64,000 bases of DNA from Paenibacillus uliginis N3/975 (GCF_900177425.1 NZ_LT840184.1:388308-452307); one strand, 5' to 3'. Counted from the stretch's first letter, positions 16,762-26,251 are shown. Notes: generated from the sequence alone by a model not told the origin. A program made the numbers and translations.

Positions 16762-17706
16762 ATGTTGAAAAAGAATCATGTTAATATTGCTATCATAGGA
16801 GCAACAGGCCATATTGCGAAAAACCTGATTGTTGGATTAAGTAATGAACGAAAATATAACTTATTATTATTTGCTCGTAATCATAACAAACTTAATCAAT
16901 TTATTAATTGTTGTGTTAGTAATAAAAAAAATATTTCAATTCATTATTTTGATAATTTCTTGCTAGGTGAATTTGATGTAATTATTAATTGTATCGGCAT
17001 TGGTAATCCTACTGTCTTAACTCAGTCATATGCACATATATTTAGCATAACAGAGGAATTTGATAATTTAATATTAGAGTACCTGCATAAGAACACGAGT
17101 ACTTTATATATTAACTTCAGTAGCGGTGCAGCATATGGAGCTGACTTTTATTCACCAGCAACAGTTGATAAACATGCTTTATTTAGCATTAATAATATAA
17201 GTACAAATGATTACTACTCGATCGCGAAGCTGAATTCTGAGAAAAAGCACAGAGCATATTCTAACTTTAGCATCATAGATTTAAGAATCTTTGGCTTCTT
17301 TAGTAGATATATAGATTTGAAAAATGCTTATTTTATGAATGACTTACTTCGAAGTGTGAGAGATGGAGTAAAATTCATAACCAGCAGTGATGATATGTTT
17401 AGGGACTACATACATCCCATTGATTTATTGAATATTATACAAAAGTGTATTGAGTTACAAACAGTTAACGATGTATTTGATGTGTATAGTCTGAATCCGG
17501 CTTCTAAGTTTGAAATTGTGGATCTTTTTAAAAAGACATACAACATTGAGGTACAAGTTCAGGATGTTCGTTTTGATTCTCCAACTGGAAATAAGTTAAA
17601 TTATTACTCAGAAAACTATAACTTAGAGAGTATAGGTTATACACCTAGATATACTTCACTCGAAACAGTTAGTAGTGAAACCAAAGCTATCTTCAACTTG
17701 GTGTGA
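16762..17706 (+). CDS. NAD-dependent epimerase/reductase (SDR), candidate branched-sugar reductase
   Basis: This 314-residue extended SDR has the Rossmann motif IIGATGHIAKNL (residues 9-20), SSGAAYG and YYSIAK, giving the catalytic Ser, Tyr and Lys. It is AT-rich and divergent. Coming after the TPP enzyme and the aldolase pair, it could reduce the new acetyl branch or the keto group, the part played by YerF in yersiniose synthesis. ATG 16762 follows the aldolase stop by four bases with GGGTGAG upstream; the longer frame from 16723 overlaps that gene. The product is not assignable from sequence alone. Confidence 0.7.
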   Translation: MLKKNHVNIAIIGATGHIAKNLIVGLSNERKYNLLLFARNHNKLNQFINCCVSNKKNISIHYFDNFLLGEFDVIINCIGIGNPTVLTQSYAHIFSITEEFDNLILEYLHKNTSTLYINFSSGAAYGADFYSPATVDKHALFSINNISTNDYYSIAKLNSEKKHRAYSNFSIIDLRIFGFFSRYIDLKNAYFMNDLLRSVRDGVKFITSSDDMFRDYIHPIDLLNIIQKCIELQTVNDVFDVYSLNPASKFEIVDLFKKTYNIEVQVQDVRFDSPTGNKLNYYSENYNLESIGYTPRYTSLETVSSETKAIFNLV

Positions 17707-17898
17707 TATCCCTATATCATCCATAATCTCTAGATTGGAGACCGTTGGTTGGAGAAACCTCTAGTAAGAGGTCAGTCATTGTTTCGATGAGTTAATTTAT
17801 GCAACTAACTTGAAGCATTAGTGTTATTTAGGAAACAGTCTTATCGAATTTACAAAATCAATAGATCACTTGAGGTTCATTGATCTTCACTTTTATGT

Positions 17899-17946
17899 AA
17901 AGAAAGACCCGCAAGAGCGAAAAAGTCTCCTTGCGGGTCTTTCTTT
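17899..17946. terminator. Bidirectional intrinsic terminator
   Basis: A perfect 17-bp stem (AAAGAAAGACCCGCAAG and its complement) with a 14-base loop lies between the convergent SDR and GT2 genes. A-rich and T-rich flanks let it act on both strands. The preceding ~190 bases (17707-17898) hold nothing else I can recognise. Confidence 0.9.
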
Positions 17947-17953
17947 GCATATT

Positions 17954-19816
17954 TTATTGTAACTTTGCGTTAATAAAGCTGAAGCCTTCTTCAATTAATT
18001 TCAAATCCTTCTGATAATGGAGGCGGTCACTACTTACATTTGTTTTATAGAATTGTTCATTAGAACAGAATTGATACGCCTTTTCATTCAATTCCCGTAG
18101 GTCCAAATTTGTTTTACTGTAAAATGCTTGAATTGAGATGGCAACTAGAATACAGGTTTTTGAACAAAGCTGCAAGTACATCTTTCTACGAAGGTCAATA
18201 TCTTCTTTATATATTTCTAAATCTCTAAAAAACACTGCGAAATCTTCGTGTTGCTCCAATCTTCCTTCAATCGATGCATAGTAAGGTATGATTAATTTCT
18301 CTATTTCAACTTCATCGCAGTCCGTTTTTTCAGCCAGACCTTCGTGTATTAGTACTAGTTCTGTACTCTGTACATGACCATATTGGCATAACAGCATCTC
18401 CCACACCATATGAGGATACCAAAAGCATGCACTATTACTTATATTAACTTTGATATATTGAATACCATTAGCTTTTTGAAGAAGTTTATTACTATATATA
18501 ATACCTGACATGTAATTAGAGGACAGCATAAATTGTAACATTGCTTCTTTACCCATAGATGCAATTTTATTGGATTGTTTACTTTGTGATGAAGTTGATG
18601 CTCTAAAAATGGATAGTGTCTCTTTAGATTTATTTAGACTATCCATAATTATACTGAGAACTTTGGAATCGATTTGATCCTCATCGCTCAATAGTAAAAT
18701 GAATTCTCCCTTTGCTAGCTCGCACACTTTACAACAGTTCAGCGCGTATCCTTGGTTTTCTTCAAAGGCAAAGTATGTTAATCTTGCATCTTCAATTTCA
18801 CTAATTTTTTCATAGTATGCTTTTGTTTCATTTTGAGTCCCATTGTTGGATAATATAATTTCAATTTCTTCATTGTAATGGAATTGCAGTAACTGGATGA
18901 TGTTTTCATATGCTTTGTGTCCTCTGTTATAGCTTGGGATACAAATGCTCAGTAGTATGCGATTTCCGTTTCTATGTTCTTTACTTATACGAGTGTTGTG
19001 GATATCTGAAAGAACATTCTTGCTTACATCAGATTTGTCCTCTGTCAGGTCAATTATATTATAAGGAAGTATTGAGTTAGTAGTTAACAGGTACTCCTTC
19101 AATTTATATAGATTGTCGAAAATCATTATATTTGAAATATCGTCTAACAACGATCCTTGTAAGCAGGATAAAAACTTGTCTATCTGATTTATTATTATGT
19201 ATGACTTTTTGTTAAGTTTCCTTGTAGCGTTAGTAATGGCTACAATATTATTCCAATCCCATTCTTCAAGTACTAAAAAGTCAGAAAAAGCATCTGAAAT
19301 GGTTACGGAGGGTATCTGTTGATATTGATATAATGATATTTTTTCTTTTATCAGCTGCTGCTCTTTATCATACAAGTAGTATTCATTCTGAACGCCCGTT
19401 GGAAGCAACCAAAAAGATAACTCTTGAAATGGTAGGCTATTCTCGATATATAGATATGAATTTTTATTTAAGTATTCAATGTTAGCCTCATAGTTATCTT
19501 GGAATTCATTTAAATTAGGCTCGATAAAAGCTTCATAGAGCACTTTTTCTATTTCCTCTCTTGAATATCCATTTTCTTGTGCTTTAATGAGCATCATAAA
19601 AAATGAATCAAACTCAGATACTCTGAACAGGAAATATGCAAATGAGAGGTAGACCCTTGCCAGTAAATAATGGGAGTTGCTGTTCTCTCTTTCTAGTTCT
19701 TCAATAAGCTCGATATAACTATTGTACGCCTCATCCACCAACCCGGTATTAACCTGATCATCTATTTTTACTAAAGCTTGATTTATTCGTTGTTCTAATA
19801 GATTGTCATTTATCAT
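17954..19816 (-). CDS. Large GT2-family glycosyltransferase with helical N-terminal domain
   Basis: This 620-residue protein has a GT-A domain starting near residue 287 with LLSICIPSYNRG, followed by ILSNNGTQNET and the metal-binding acidic motif SDEDQ (377-381). The first ~110 residues are helical and TPR-like. Residues 130-260 form a domain I do not recognise, with Rossmann-like strands. It probably adds a sugar to a protein or glycan of this island, flagellin being the obvious candidate. It is transcribed towards the sugar operon, with AGAGGATG before the ATG. It is strongly AT-rich, which suggests acquisition by transfer. The donor could be the CDP-sugar made next door. Confidence 0.75.
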   Translation of the reverse strand: MINDNLLEQRINQALVKIDDQVNTGLVDEAYNSYIELIEELERENSNSHYLLARVYLSFAYFLFRVSEFDSFFMMLIKAQENGYSREEIEKVLYEAFIEPNLNEFQDNYEANIEYLNKNSYLYIENSLPFQELSFWLLPTGVQNEYYLYDKEQQLIKEKISLYQYQQIPSVTISDAFSDFLVLEEWDWNNIVAITNATRKLNKKSYIIINQIDKFLSCLQGSLLDDISNIMIFDNLYKLKEYLLTTNSILPYNIIDLTEDKSDVSKNVLSDIHNTRISKEHRNGNRILLSICIPSYNRGHKAYENIIQLLQFHYNEEIEIILSNNGTQNETKAYYEKISEIEDARLTYFAFEENQGYALNCCKVCELAKGEFILLLSDEDQIDSKVLSIIMDSLNKSKETLSIFRASTSSQSKQSNKIASMGKEAMLQFMLSSNYMSGIIYSNKLLQKANGIQYIKVNISNSACFWYPHMVWEMLLCQYGHVQSTELVLIHEGLAEKTDCDEVEIEKLIIPYYASIEGRLEQHEDFAVFFRDLEIYKEDIDLRRKMYLQLCSKTCILVAISIQAFYSKTNLDLRELNEKAYQFCSNEQFYKTNVSSDRLHYQKDLKLIEEGFSFINAKLQ

Positions 19817-20029
19817 GAGTATTCATCCTCTTTTTTAGAATATAATATATGTCGGCATTATCTTGCTAGTATTAAAGAGGTCTCGTAGATTTAAGGGTAC
19901 TTCTCGCCGTTTTCCACGAAAATCAATGTTGTTACATTTTTCCCCCACACCTGTTTCGCCTCCCCCTCATCAGGTTAAGAACCAATGACACCGTTTTCAT
20001 TTTCCGTAAAACTCATACCTTTAACTCCA

Positions 20030-20059
20030 TTGACAATGGATATCTTTGGATGATATAGT
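20030..20059 (+). promoter_or_regulatory. Sigma-A promoter of the cold-shock gene
   Basis: TTGACA and TATAGT are 18 bases apart. They imply a leader of roughly 55-60 bases before the cold-shock ATG at 20123, typical for cold-induced mRNAs. The rest of the 306-base gap (19817-20122) shows no gene. Confidence 0.75.
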
Positions 20060-20122
20060 CGGAAATGTGGACAAAAGGTGTCTACACACACTTTTATTTG
20101 ATGATGAAGGGAATGTTAGTGC

Positions 20123-20320
20123 ATGCAAGGTAAAGTTAAATGGTTCAACGCAGAGAAGGGTTATGGCTTCATTGAAACTGAAGACGGCGGCGACGTATTT
20201 GTACATTTTTCCGCAATCCAGTCGGAAGGCTTCAAGACTCTGGAAGAAGGACAATCCGTAGAGTTCGAAATCGTTGAAGGTGCCCGCGGACCGCAAGCAG
20301 CTAACGTAATCAATATATAA
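20123..20320 (+). CDS. Cold-shock protein, CspA/CspB family
   Basis: The 65-residue single cold-shock domain begins MQGKVKWFNAEKGYGFIE, with RNP1 (KGYGFIE) and RNP2 (VFVHFS). It binds single-stranded RNA and DNA as an RNA chaperone. AGGGAATG precedes ATG 20123 and an intrinsic terminator lies 68 bases downstream. Length and motifs are normal for Bacillales. Confidence 0.96.
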   Translation: MQGKVKWFNAEKGYGFIETEDGGDVFVHFSAIQSEGFKTLEEGQSVEFEIVEGARGPQAANVINI

Positions 20321-20387
20321 TCATCCCGGCTCAGCCGACCTACATATGCGGTATAGATGGTTAACAATTGAAGATTCGGTAGCGACA

Positions 20388-20416
20388 GACTCCGGTGAAT
20401 GCCGGAGTCTTTTTTT
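20388..20416 (+). terminator. Cold-shock gene terminator
   Basis: GACTCCGG pairs with CCGGAGTC around a 6-base loop, followed by a T tract. The group II intron begins only five or six bases beyond the T tract. Confidence 0.92.
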
Positions 20417-20939
20417 GTTGCGTGCCCAGAAGCACGCATTATCTAGTTGGTGAAAGTCCAACCGAAGGAGGGTCCAAGCCACCTTCGTAGCTAGGACACC
20501 TGCGTATGGAGAAATCCATGCGTAGAAGCGTGTCGACGAAAGTATCTGTCAGTGACAGGGCGAGCAATATGCCAGGCCGTAACATAAAGTGAATCCTGCC
20601 GCGTCGTCAAAAGGGCCTCGCAAGAGGGAAAAGAGGGAGCCGAGTCTTGAGCAAATGGGCGAAGGCCAAGGAAGCTGTAAAGAACTTGGAGCAACAGCGA
20701 AGAATCCTCCGGCGTAAGGGGATCGGCATGGGATAAAAGATAATGCAGTGAACTGGGGAGACCCTCCCCTGCACAGAAAAAAAAACTGTAAAAGGATGCT
20801 CTATAAGCCAAAAGTGAAATGAGTTATTCGCAGGAAGGGAGTCCGAGGGGTTCATAGTACTGAAAAACTGCAGGACAACATAACCTGCGGGAGGGAAGGA
20901 ACCCTGCTTTGTTCATGTTTCTTAAGGAGGTACGAGTCA

Positions 20940-22231
20940 GTGAATGCCAACAGGCTAACAACACCAAAGGAAAACGTTCAACAACTCCAAGAGAAACTAG
21001 GTCATGCGGCCAAGGAAAACAAAAAGCGCAGATTTCACGCGCTGTACGATAAGGTATATCGGATGGATATATTGTGGGAAGCATGGCGAAGAGTGCGAGC
21101 CAATAAAGGTTCCGCAGGAGTAGATGGCCAGACCCTAAAAGAGATTGAAGAAAAAGGGGAATTCGTCTTTATCCATGAATGTCATCGGCTCCTTAAAGAA
21201 GGTGCTTACCACCCGCAACCTGTACGGAGACACTACATCCCAAAGAAGGATGGAAAGCAAAGACCGTTAGGCATACCAACCATCCGAGATCGCGTCATAC
21301 AGATAGCGACTAAACTGGTCATGGAACCAATTTTGAAGCGGATTTTCAAGAAGTATCATTTGGTTTTCGCCCCAAACGGGGTGCAAAAGGAGCGCTTGAC
21401 CGCATCCGTAAAGCCTGTAACCGTAAAGGAAATTGGGTGGTCGACGTCGACATCCAAGGCTACTTTGACAACATTAATCAAGAGAAACTAATGAAACTGG
21501 TAGAAATGCGAATCAGTGACAGACGAGTGTTGAAACTAGTACGAAAGTGGCTAACGGCAGGAGTCATGGAAGAAGGAACAGTAAGGCGCTCGGATCTTGG
21601 GACACCACAAGGTGGTGTCATATCACCGTTATTGGCAAACATCTATTTAAACTACTTCGATGTGCTATGGGAAAAGCATGGCAGTAAACTAGGTGAACTA
21701 ACACGATATGCGGATGACTTTGTGGTTGTTTGCAAGACGAAGAAAGATGCGGAGCATACATACAAGCTCATACGCACCATAATGGAACGCCTAGAATTAA
21801 CGCTGCACCCGACAAAAACTCGAATCGTGGGATTATGGACAGGAGAAAAAGGTTTTGACTTTCTTGGAATGCACCATCGCAAGGCGAGAGCAGAAACGGC
21901 TAGAAGTCAAGGGTATTACACGACCCAACAATGGTTAACGAAGAAGGCTGAAAAGCGAATTCGGGAAGTTATTAAAGAGCGGTTAGCGCCACCGAGTATG
22001 CGAAAGATATCTGTTCAAGAACATATTGAATGGCTCAATCCCAAAATACAAGGATGGCGTAACTATTATTATACTTCTTATAGCCAACGGAAGTTAGCAA
22101 AGCTAGATTGGTACATTATGCAACAGCTCAGCCGATGGTACGCTAAAAAAAGACAACGGAGAAGATGGATGAGTTCGCTTGCCGAAGTGAAATTCATGAC
22201 CAAACAATATGGATTAAAGACGCTATTGTAA
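20940..22231 (+). pseudogene. Frameshifted group II intron reverse transcriptase/maturase
   Basis: The gene begins at GTG 20940 after AAGGAGG. The first part encodes KGSAGVDG, KKDGKQRPLGIPTIRDR and a start of the palm domain; the second encodes VDVDIQGYFDNI, GTPQGGVISPLLANIY, catalytic RYADDF, the maturase X domain (WLNPKIQGWRNYY) and a basic tail. Near 21352-21362 the frame slips by one base: after KKYH the sequence should read on as FGFRPKRGAKGALD, but that is encoded in the neighbouring frame. A one-base deletion best explains this. Restored, the protein would be about 430 residues, normal for the family. No endonuclease domain is seen. Confidence 0.88.
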
Positions 22232-22259
22232 TCTGCATGCCCATGAAAGACGAACATCG

Positions 22260-22293
22260 GAAAGCCGTATGAGGGAAAACCTCACGTACGGTT
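22260..22293 (+). other. Group II intron domain V
   Basis: A 34-base hairpin with arms AAGCCGTATGAGG and CCTCACGTACGGTTT and a GAAA tetraloop (GGGAAAACC context) has the form of domain V, the catalytic core. Its near-consensus sequence suggests the ribozyme is intact even though the protein gene is broken. Confidence 0.85.
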
Positions 22294-22506
22294 TGATGAG
22301 GAGGGGCTGAAAAAAAACTTCAGCCCTTTACTCTAGTGGTTTAAGCAGAAATAAAGAAATGTTTTGAGGGTTTCAAAATAAAAAAGAATACGCTTTTCAG
22401 CACCAAATCCCCTTCAAATAAGGGTCTCGCAACTGTCCCTGAACGGGTTCCTTTATGCTCTATACGAAAGTACTTTTAAGCTCGATAACATACACAATTT
22501 CGACTT

Positions 22507-22535
22507 TTTACATGGGCTTAACAAAGTGTTATAAT
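22507..22535 (+). promoter_or_regulatory. Sigma-A promoter of hpf
   Basis: TTTACA and TATAAT are separated by 17 bases, ending 25 bases before the hpf start. No SigB-type sequence stands out. The stretch from the intron end to here (22335-22506) holds no gene I can support. Confidence 0.8.
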
Positions 22536-22559
22536 GAAGGTGCAAAGGAGGAGTGCCCT

Positions 22560-23123
22560 ATGCAATACAGTATTCGAGGTCAACAAATTGAAGTGACCGA
22601 AGCTTTAAAGGACTACGTTGACAAGAAGCTCAACAGACTTGAGAAGTATTTTGATGCACCCCTTACCTCTGAAGGATACGTAACACTAAGTGTCATTCGA
22701 GGATTGCACACGGTGGAAGTGACCATTCCGCTGCCAGGCGTTGTCCTGCGGGCGGAAGATCGAAGCGACGATATGTACGCTTCCATGGACGCTGTTGTGG
22801 ACAAATTGGAACGACAGATCCGCAAACACAAGACGAAGTTAAACCGCAAGTTCCGCCAGGAAGGTAGTCTGAAGACGCTGTTTGTGGAGAATGGAGCCGC
22901 AACGGGTTCCGTAGCTGTCCAACATGAGGAACACGACGAAGATGAATTGGAAGTAGTCCGTACGAAGCGTTTCACCATGAAACCGATGGATGTGGAAGAG
23001 GCCATTTTGCAAATGAACATGGTCGGTCATAATTTCTTCGTATTCACCAACATTGATTCACAAGAAGTGAATGTCGTTTACAAACGTGATGACGGAAAGT
23101 ACGGTTTAATCGAGAGGGATTAG
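22560..23123 (+). CDS. hpf: Ribosome hibernation promoting factor, long form
   Basis: This 187-residue protein dimerises 70S ribosomes into 100S particles in stationary phase. The N-terminal S30AE/YfiA domain runs from IRGQQIEVTEALKDYV to about residue 100. After a flexible acidic linker (HEEHDEDELE) the C-terminal dimerisation domain starts at VVRTKRFTMKPMDVEEA. ATG 22560 follows AAAGGAGGAG; the upstream in-frame codons from 22455 overlap the promoter and are not translated. The order hpf-secA-prfB matches Bacillus. Confidence 0.96.
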   Translation: MQYSIRGQQIEVTEALKDYVDKKLNRLEKYFDAPLTSEGYVTLSVIRGLHTVEVTIPLPGVVLRAEDRSDDMYASMDAVVDKLERQIRKHKTKLNRKFRQEGSLKTLFVENGAATGSVAVQHEEHDEDELEVVRTKRFTMKPMDVEEAILQMNMVGHNFFVFTNIDSQEVNVVYKRDDGKYGLIERD

Positions 23124-23200
23124 GCTCACCGAACTCTTACCGGAAATGTAGCTGTACTCGTACAATCCGAATTTACGGCTTAACATGAAAAGTGGAAGAC

Positions 23201-23238
23201 GAGCCTTCACCCGTGAATAGCGGGGGGAGGCTCTTTAT
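23201..23238 (+). terminator. Probable hpf terminator
   Basis: GAGCCT...CACCCG can pair with CGGGGGGAGGCTC, followed by TTTATA. The stem has a few irregularities, so strength is uncertain. Confidence 0.6.
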
Positions 23239-23267
23239 ACGTATATAAGAAGAGATCGCTTAATGTG

Positions 23268-23296
23268 TTGCGGCATCTCTTACAAACTGTTACAAT
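23268..23296 (+). promoter_or_regulatory. Likely secA promoter
   Basis: TTGCGG and TACAAT lie 17 bases apart, giving a leader of about 140 bases before secA. The leader shows no obvious riboswitch. Confidence 0.6.
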
Positions 23297-23446
23297 TTAT
23301 GCAAACAAACTAATCCGGCAGGTATGTTTTTGTCTGCCAGGAATGAAAATTTTTCATTTAGTTTCAATGAATCGATTTCATCATACAACCCTTTGGCACT
23401 TAATGAAGTTGATTCTATCATCTGTTTTGCACGAAAGGGGTTAACC

Positions 23447-25954
23447 ATGCTAGGACTTGTCAAAAAGATCTTCGGCGACACCAACGAGCGCGATGTCAAA
23501 CGTCTCATGAAGACAGTCGATGTAATTAACAAAAAGGAACCGGAATTCGAGGCGCTCTCGGATGAACAGCTTAAAGCGAAAACCGAGGAGTTCCGTGCGC
23601 GGATCGAAAAGGGTGAGACGCTGGATGAGTTGCTTCCAGAAGCGTTTGCGACAGTCCGTGAAACCTCCAAACGGACACTGGGCAAGCGTCATTATGACGT
23701 TCAACTAGTTGGAGGGATGGCCCTCCATGAAGGCAGAATTGCAGAGATGAAGACCGGGGAAGGGAAGACGCTTGTAGGAACCTTGCCGGTTTATTTAAAT
23801 GCGCTTCTTGGCAAAGGTGTACACGTGGTTACCGTCAATGACTATTTGGCGTCACGTGATAGTGAAGAAATGGCGCAGATATATAATTTCTTGGGCATGA
23901 CGGTTGGGGTTAACCTGAGCGGCATGGACCATGCGTATAAACAAGAAGCTTATGCTTGCGATATTACGTACGGAACTAACAACGAGTTCGGGTTCGATTA
24001 CCTGCGTGATAATATGGTGCTTTATAAAGAGCAGATGGTACAGCGTCCGCTTCATTTTTGCATTATTGACGAAGTGGATTCCATTTTGGTCGACGAAGCC
24101 CGTACCCCGCTCATCATTTCGGGACAAGCCCAGAAATCGACGGAGTTGTACTATGCGGCTGACCGTTTTGTAAAGCGTCTCGATGCGGAAGAGGACTACA
24201 CGGTGGATATTAAAGTTAAAGCCGTTTCTCTTACGGAAAAAGGTGTGGCTAAAGCGGAACGCGCCTTCGGGATCGACAACCTGTATGACCACAACCATGT
24301 CACGTTGAACCACCATGTGGTTCAAGCGCTGAAAGCAAATGTCATTATGCGCCTTGATGTGGATTATGTTGTAACGGAAGATGAAGTTGTAATCGTTGAC
24401 GAATTTACGGGCCGTCTGATGGCAGGACGCCGCTACAGCGACGGATTGCACCAGGCGATCGAAGCCAAAGAAGGCATTGAGGTTCAGAACGAGAGTATGA
24501 CGCTTGCTACAATTACGTTCCAGAACTACTTCCGTATGTACCGCAAGCTGGCTGGTATGACCGGTACAGCGAAGACGGAGGAAGAAGAGTTTAAGAAGAT
24601 TTATGGCCTTGAAGTACTTCAAGTCCCTACGAACAAGCCGAACCAACGGGTTGATATGCCGGATGTCGTGTACAAGAGCGAAGAAGGCAAGTTTAGGGCG
24701 GCTGTGGTCGAGATCGTGGAGCGCCATAAGAAGAATCAGCCAATACTGGTTGGTACGGTATCCATCGAGAACTCCGAACGTTTGTCAGATATGCTGAAGC
24801 GTAAAGGCGTACAGCACAAAGTGTTAAATGCTAAGTACCATGCGGAAGAAGCGGAGATTATTTCCCACGCTGGTCAGCCGGGCTCTGTAACGATCGCCAC
24901 CAACATGGCGGGACGTGGTACGGATATCCTGCTTGGGGAAGGCGTACAGGAAGTAGGCGGTCTGCACATCATCGGTACGGAACGCCACGAATCCCGTCGT
25001 ATTGATAACCAGCTTCGCGGCCGTGCCGGTCGTCAGGGTGACCCGGGTTCGACCCAGTTCTACCTGTCTCTTGGCGATGAACTGATGAAGCGTTTTGGTA
25101 CGGATAATGTATTGAATATGATGGAACGCCTCGGTTTTGAGGAAGACCAGCCGATTGAGAGCAAGATGATTACCCGTGCTGTAGAATCCGCTCAGAAGCG
25201 TGTTGAAGGTAATAACTTTGATGTTCGTAAAGTCGTCCTTCAGTATGATGACGTGATGAACCAGCAACGGGAAATTATTTATAAGCAGCGCCGCGAGATC
25301 TTGGAATCCGAAGATATCAAACAGATTGTCATTGATATGATTAAACCGGTCATTGACCGTGTCGTTGATGCACACTGTAGCGATGATATTCCGGAGAACT
25401 GGGAACTGCAGGAAGTTGCGGATTACATGAACAGCAAACTTCTTGATGAAGGTGTTGTAACACGTGACGAGCTGTGGGGTAAGGAATCTAATGAAATTTC
25501 CGAACACCTCTTCGAGCGCGTGATGCAGAAGTACAAAGAGCGTGAGCAATCCATCGGCGAAGAGCTGGTGCGTGAGTTCGAAAAAGTTATCGTGCTTCGT
25601 GCCGTAGACAGCAAGTGGATGGACCATATCGACGCGATGGATCAGCTTCGCCAAGGTATTCATCTTCGTGCTTACGGCGGTACAGATCCGCTTCGCGAGT
25701 ATCAGTTCGAAGGATTCGAGATGTTTAATGCGATGATCGCTAGCATCCAAGAAGAAGTGTCGACATATATCATGAAGGCACATATCGAGACCAACCAGGA
25801 GCGCCAGGCGGTTGTGGAAGAGAGCAAGGTATCCACGAACGGTGAGCCAGCCGAGAAACGTCCTGTTCAGGTTGCTGATCAAATCGGGCGCAACGATCTT
25901 TGTCCATGCGGTAGCGGTAAGAAGTACAAGCATTGCCATGGACAGAACGCATAA
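23447..25954 (+). CDS. secA: Preprotein translocase ATPase SecA
   Basis: The 835-residue motor drives export through SecYEG at the membrane. Walker A MKTGEGKT is at residues 101-108, the DEVDSILVDEARTPL DEAD-type motif is near 208, then FQNYFRMYRKLAGMTGTA and NMAGRGTDI in the second nucleotide-binding domain, and QLRGRAGRQGD. The C-terminus carries the zinc-binding SEC-C motif LCPCGSGKKYKHCHG. ATG 23447, eight bases after AAAGGGG, gives the normal MLGLVKKIFG start; the longer frame from 23324 is spurious. Confidence 0.98.
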   Translation: MLGLVKKIFGDTNERDVKRLMKTVDVINKKEPEFEALSDEQLKAKTEEFRARIEKGETLDELLPEAFATVRETSKRTLGKRHYDVQLVGGMALHEGRIAEMKTGEGKTLVGTLPVYLNALLGKGVHVVTVNDYLASRDSEEMAQIYNFLGMTVGVNLSGMDHAYKQEAYACDITYGTNNEFGFDYLRDNMVLYKEQMVQRPLHFCIIDEVDSILVDEARTPLIISGQAQKSTELYYAADRFVKRLDAEEDYTVDIKVKAVSLTEKGVAKAERAFGIDNLYDHNHVTLNHHVVQALKANVIMRLDVDYVVTEDEVVIVDEFTGRLMAGRRYSDGLHQAIEAKEGIEVQNESMTLATITFQNYFRMYRKLAGMTGTAKTEEEEFKKIYGLEVLQVPTNKPNQRVDMPDVVYKSEEGKFRAAVVEIVERHKKNQPILVGTVSIENSERLSDMLKRKGVQHKVLNAKYHAEEAEIISHAGQPGSVTIATNMAGRGTDILLGEGVQEVGGLHIIGTERHESRRIDNQLRGRAGRQGDPGSTQFYLSLGDELMKRFGTDNVLNMMERLGFEEDQPIESKMITRAVESAQKRVEGNNFDVRKVVLQYDDVMNQQREIIYKQRREILESEDIKQIVIDMIKPVIDRVVDAHCSDDIPENWELQEVADYMNSKLLDEGVVTRDELWGKESNEISEHLFERVMQKYKEREQSIGEELVREFEKVIVLRAVDSKWMDHIDAMDQLRQGIHLRAYGGTDPLREYQFEGFEMFNAMIASIQEEVSTYIMKAHIETNQERQAVVEESKVSTNGEPAEKRPVQVADQIGRNDLCPCGSGKKYKHCHGQNA

Positions 25955-26006
25955 GGTATCAATTAAATAGTTAGGCGTACTGCTGTGACTAGCGGTACAA
26001 TCATAG

Positions 26007-26086
26007 ACTCCCTTGAGAGTAAACAAGGGAATACCGGGATGGCTTTAATGCGCATCAGGTATTCCCCTGTGCATTCTTAAGGGAGT
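26007..26086. other. Nested hairpin between secA and prfB
   Basis: An outer arm ACTCCCTT (26007) pairs with AAGGGAGT (ending 26086), and an inner arm GGGAATACC pairs with GGTATTCCC. No long T tract follows. It could be an unusual secA terminator or a structured leader element. The remainder of the 297-base gap shows only a TATAAT at 26213 likely to belong to prfB. Confidence 0.5.
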
Positions 26087-26251
26087 TGTTCTGAAGAAAA
26101 AAGAAAATACGGTGTATGAGAAATGGTCTCCATCTGCCTGAATTGAACTCACGTGGAACCCCATATCCATCCCTCCCGATTGGCCCAAGAACGTTTTTCC
26201 TGGTATGAAGGGTATAATGAACTTATAAGTGAAAAGAAAGGACGAGGTGTC

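Larger units (their letters stand above)
20422..22334 (+). mobile_element. Group II intron inserted behind a terminator
   Basis: The 5' end GTGCCCAG and the following ~500 bases show domain I-type paired segments (GTTGGTGAAAGTCCAAC, GGGGAGACCC). The 3' end has a clear domain V and a domain VI hairpin, GGGGCTGA...TCAGCCC. An intron-encoded maturase gene lies inside. Insertion straight after a terminator T tract is the habit of class C introns, which have no endonuclease domain, and none is visible here. The exact 3' boundary is estimated to within a few bases. The maturase frame is broken, so movement would need a maturase supplied in trans. Confidence 0.9.

Noticed and set aside
24824..26026. 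400-codon frame opposite secA
   Set aside because: It overlaps secA completely on the other strand, with low-complexity shadow composition and no start signals.
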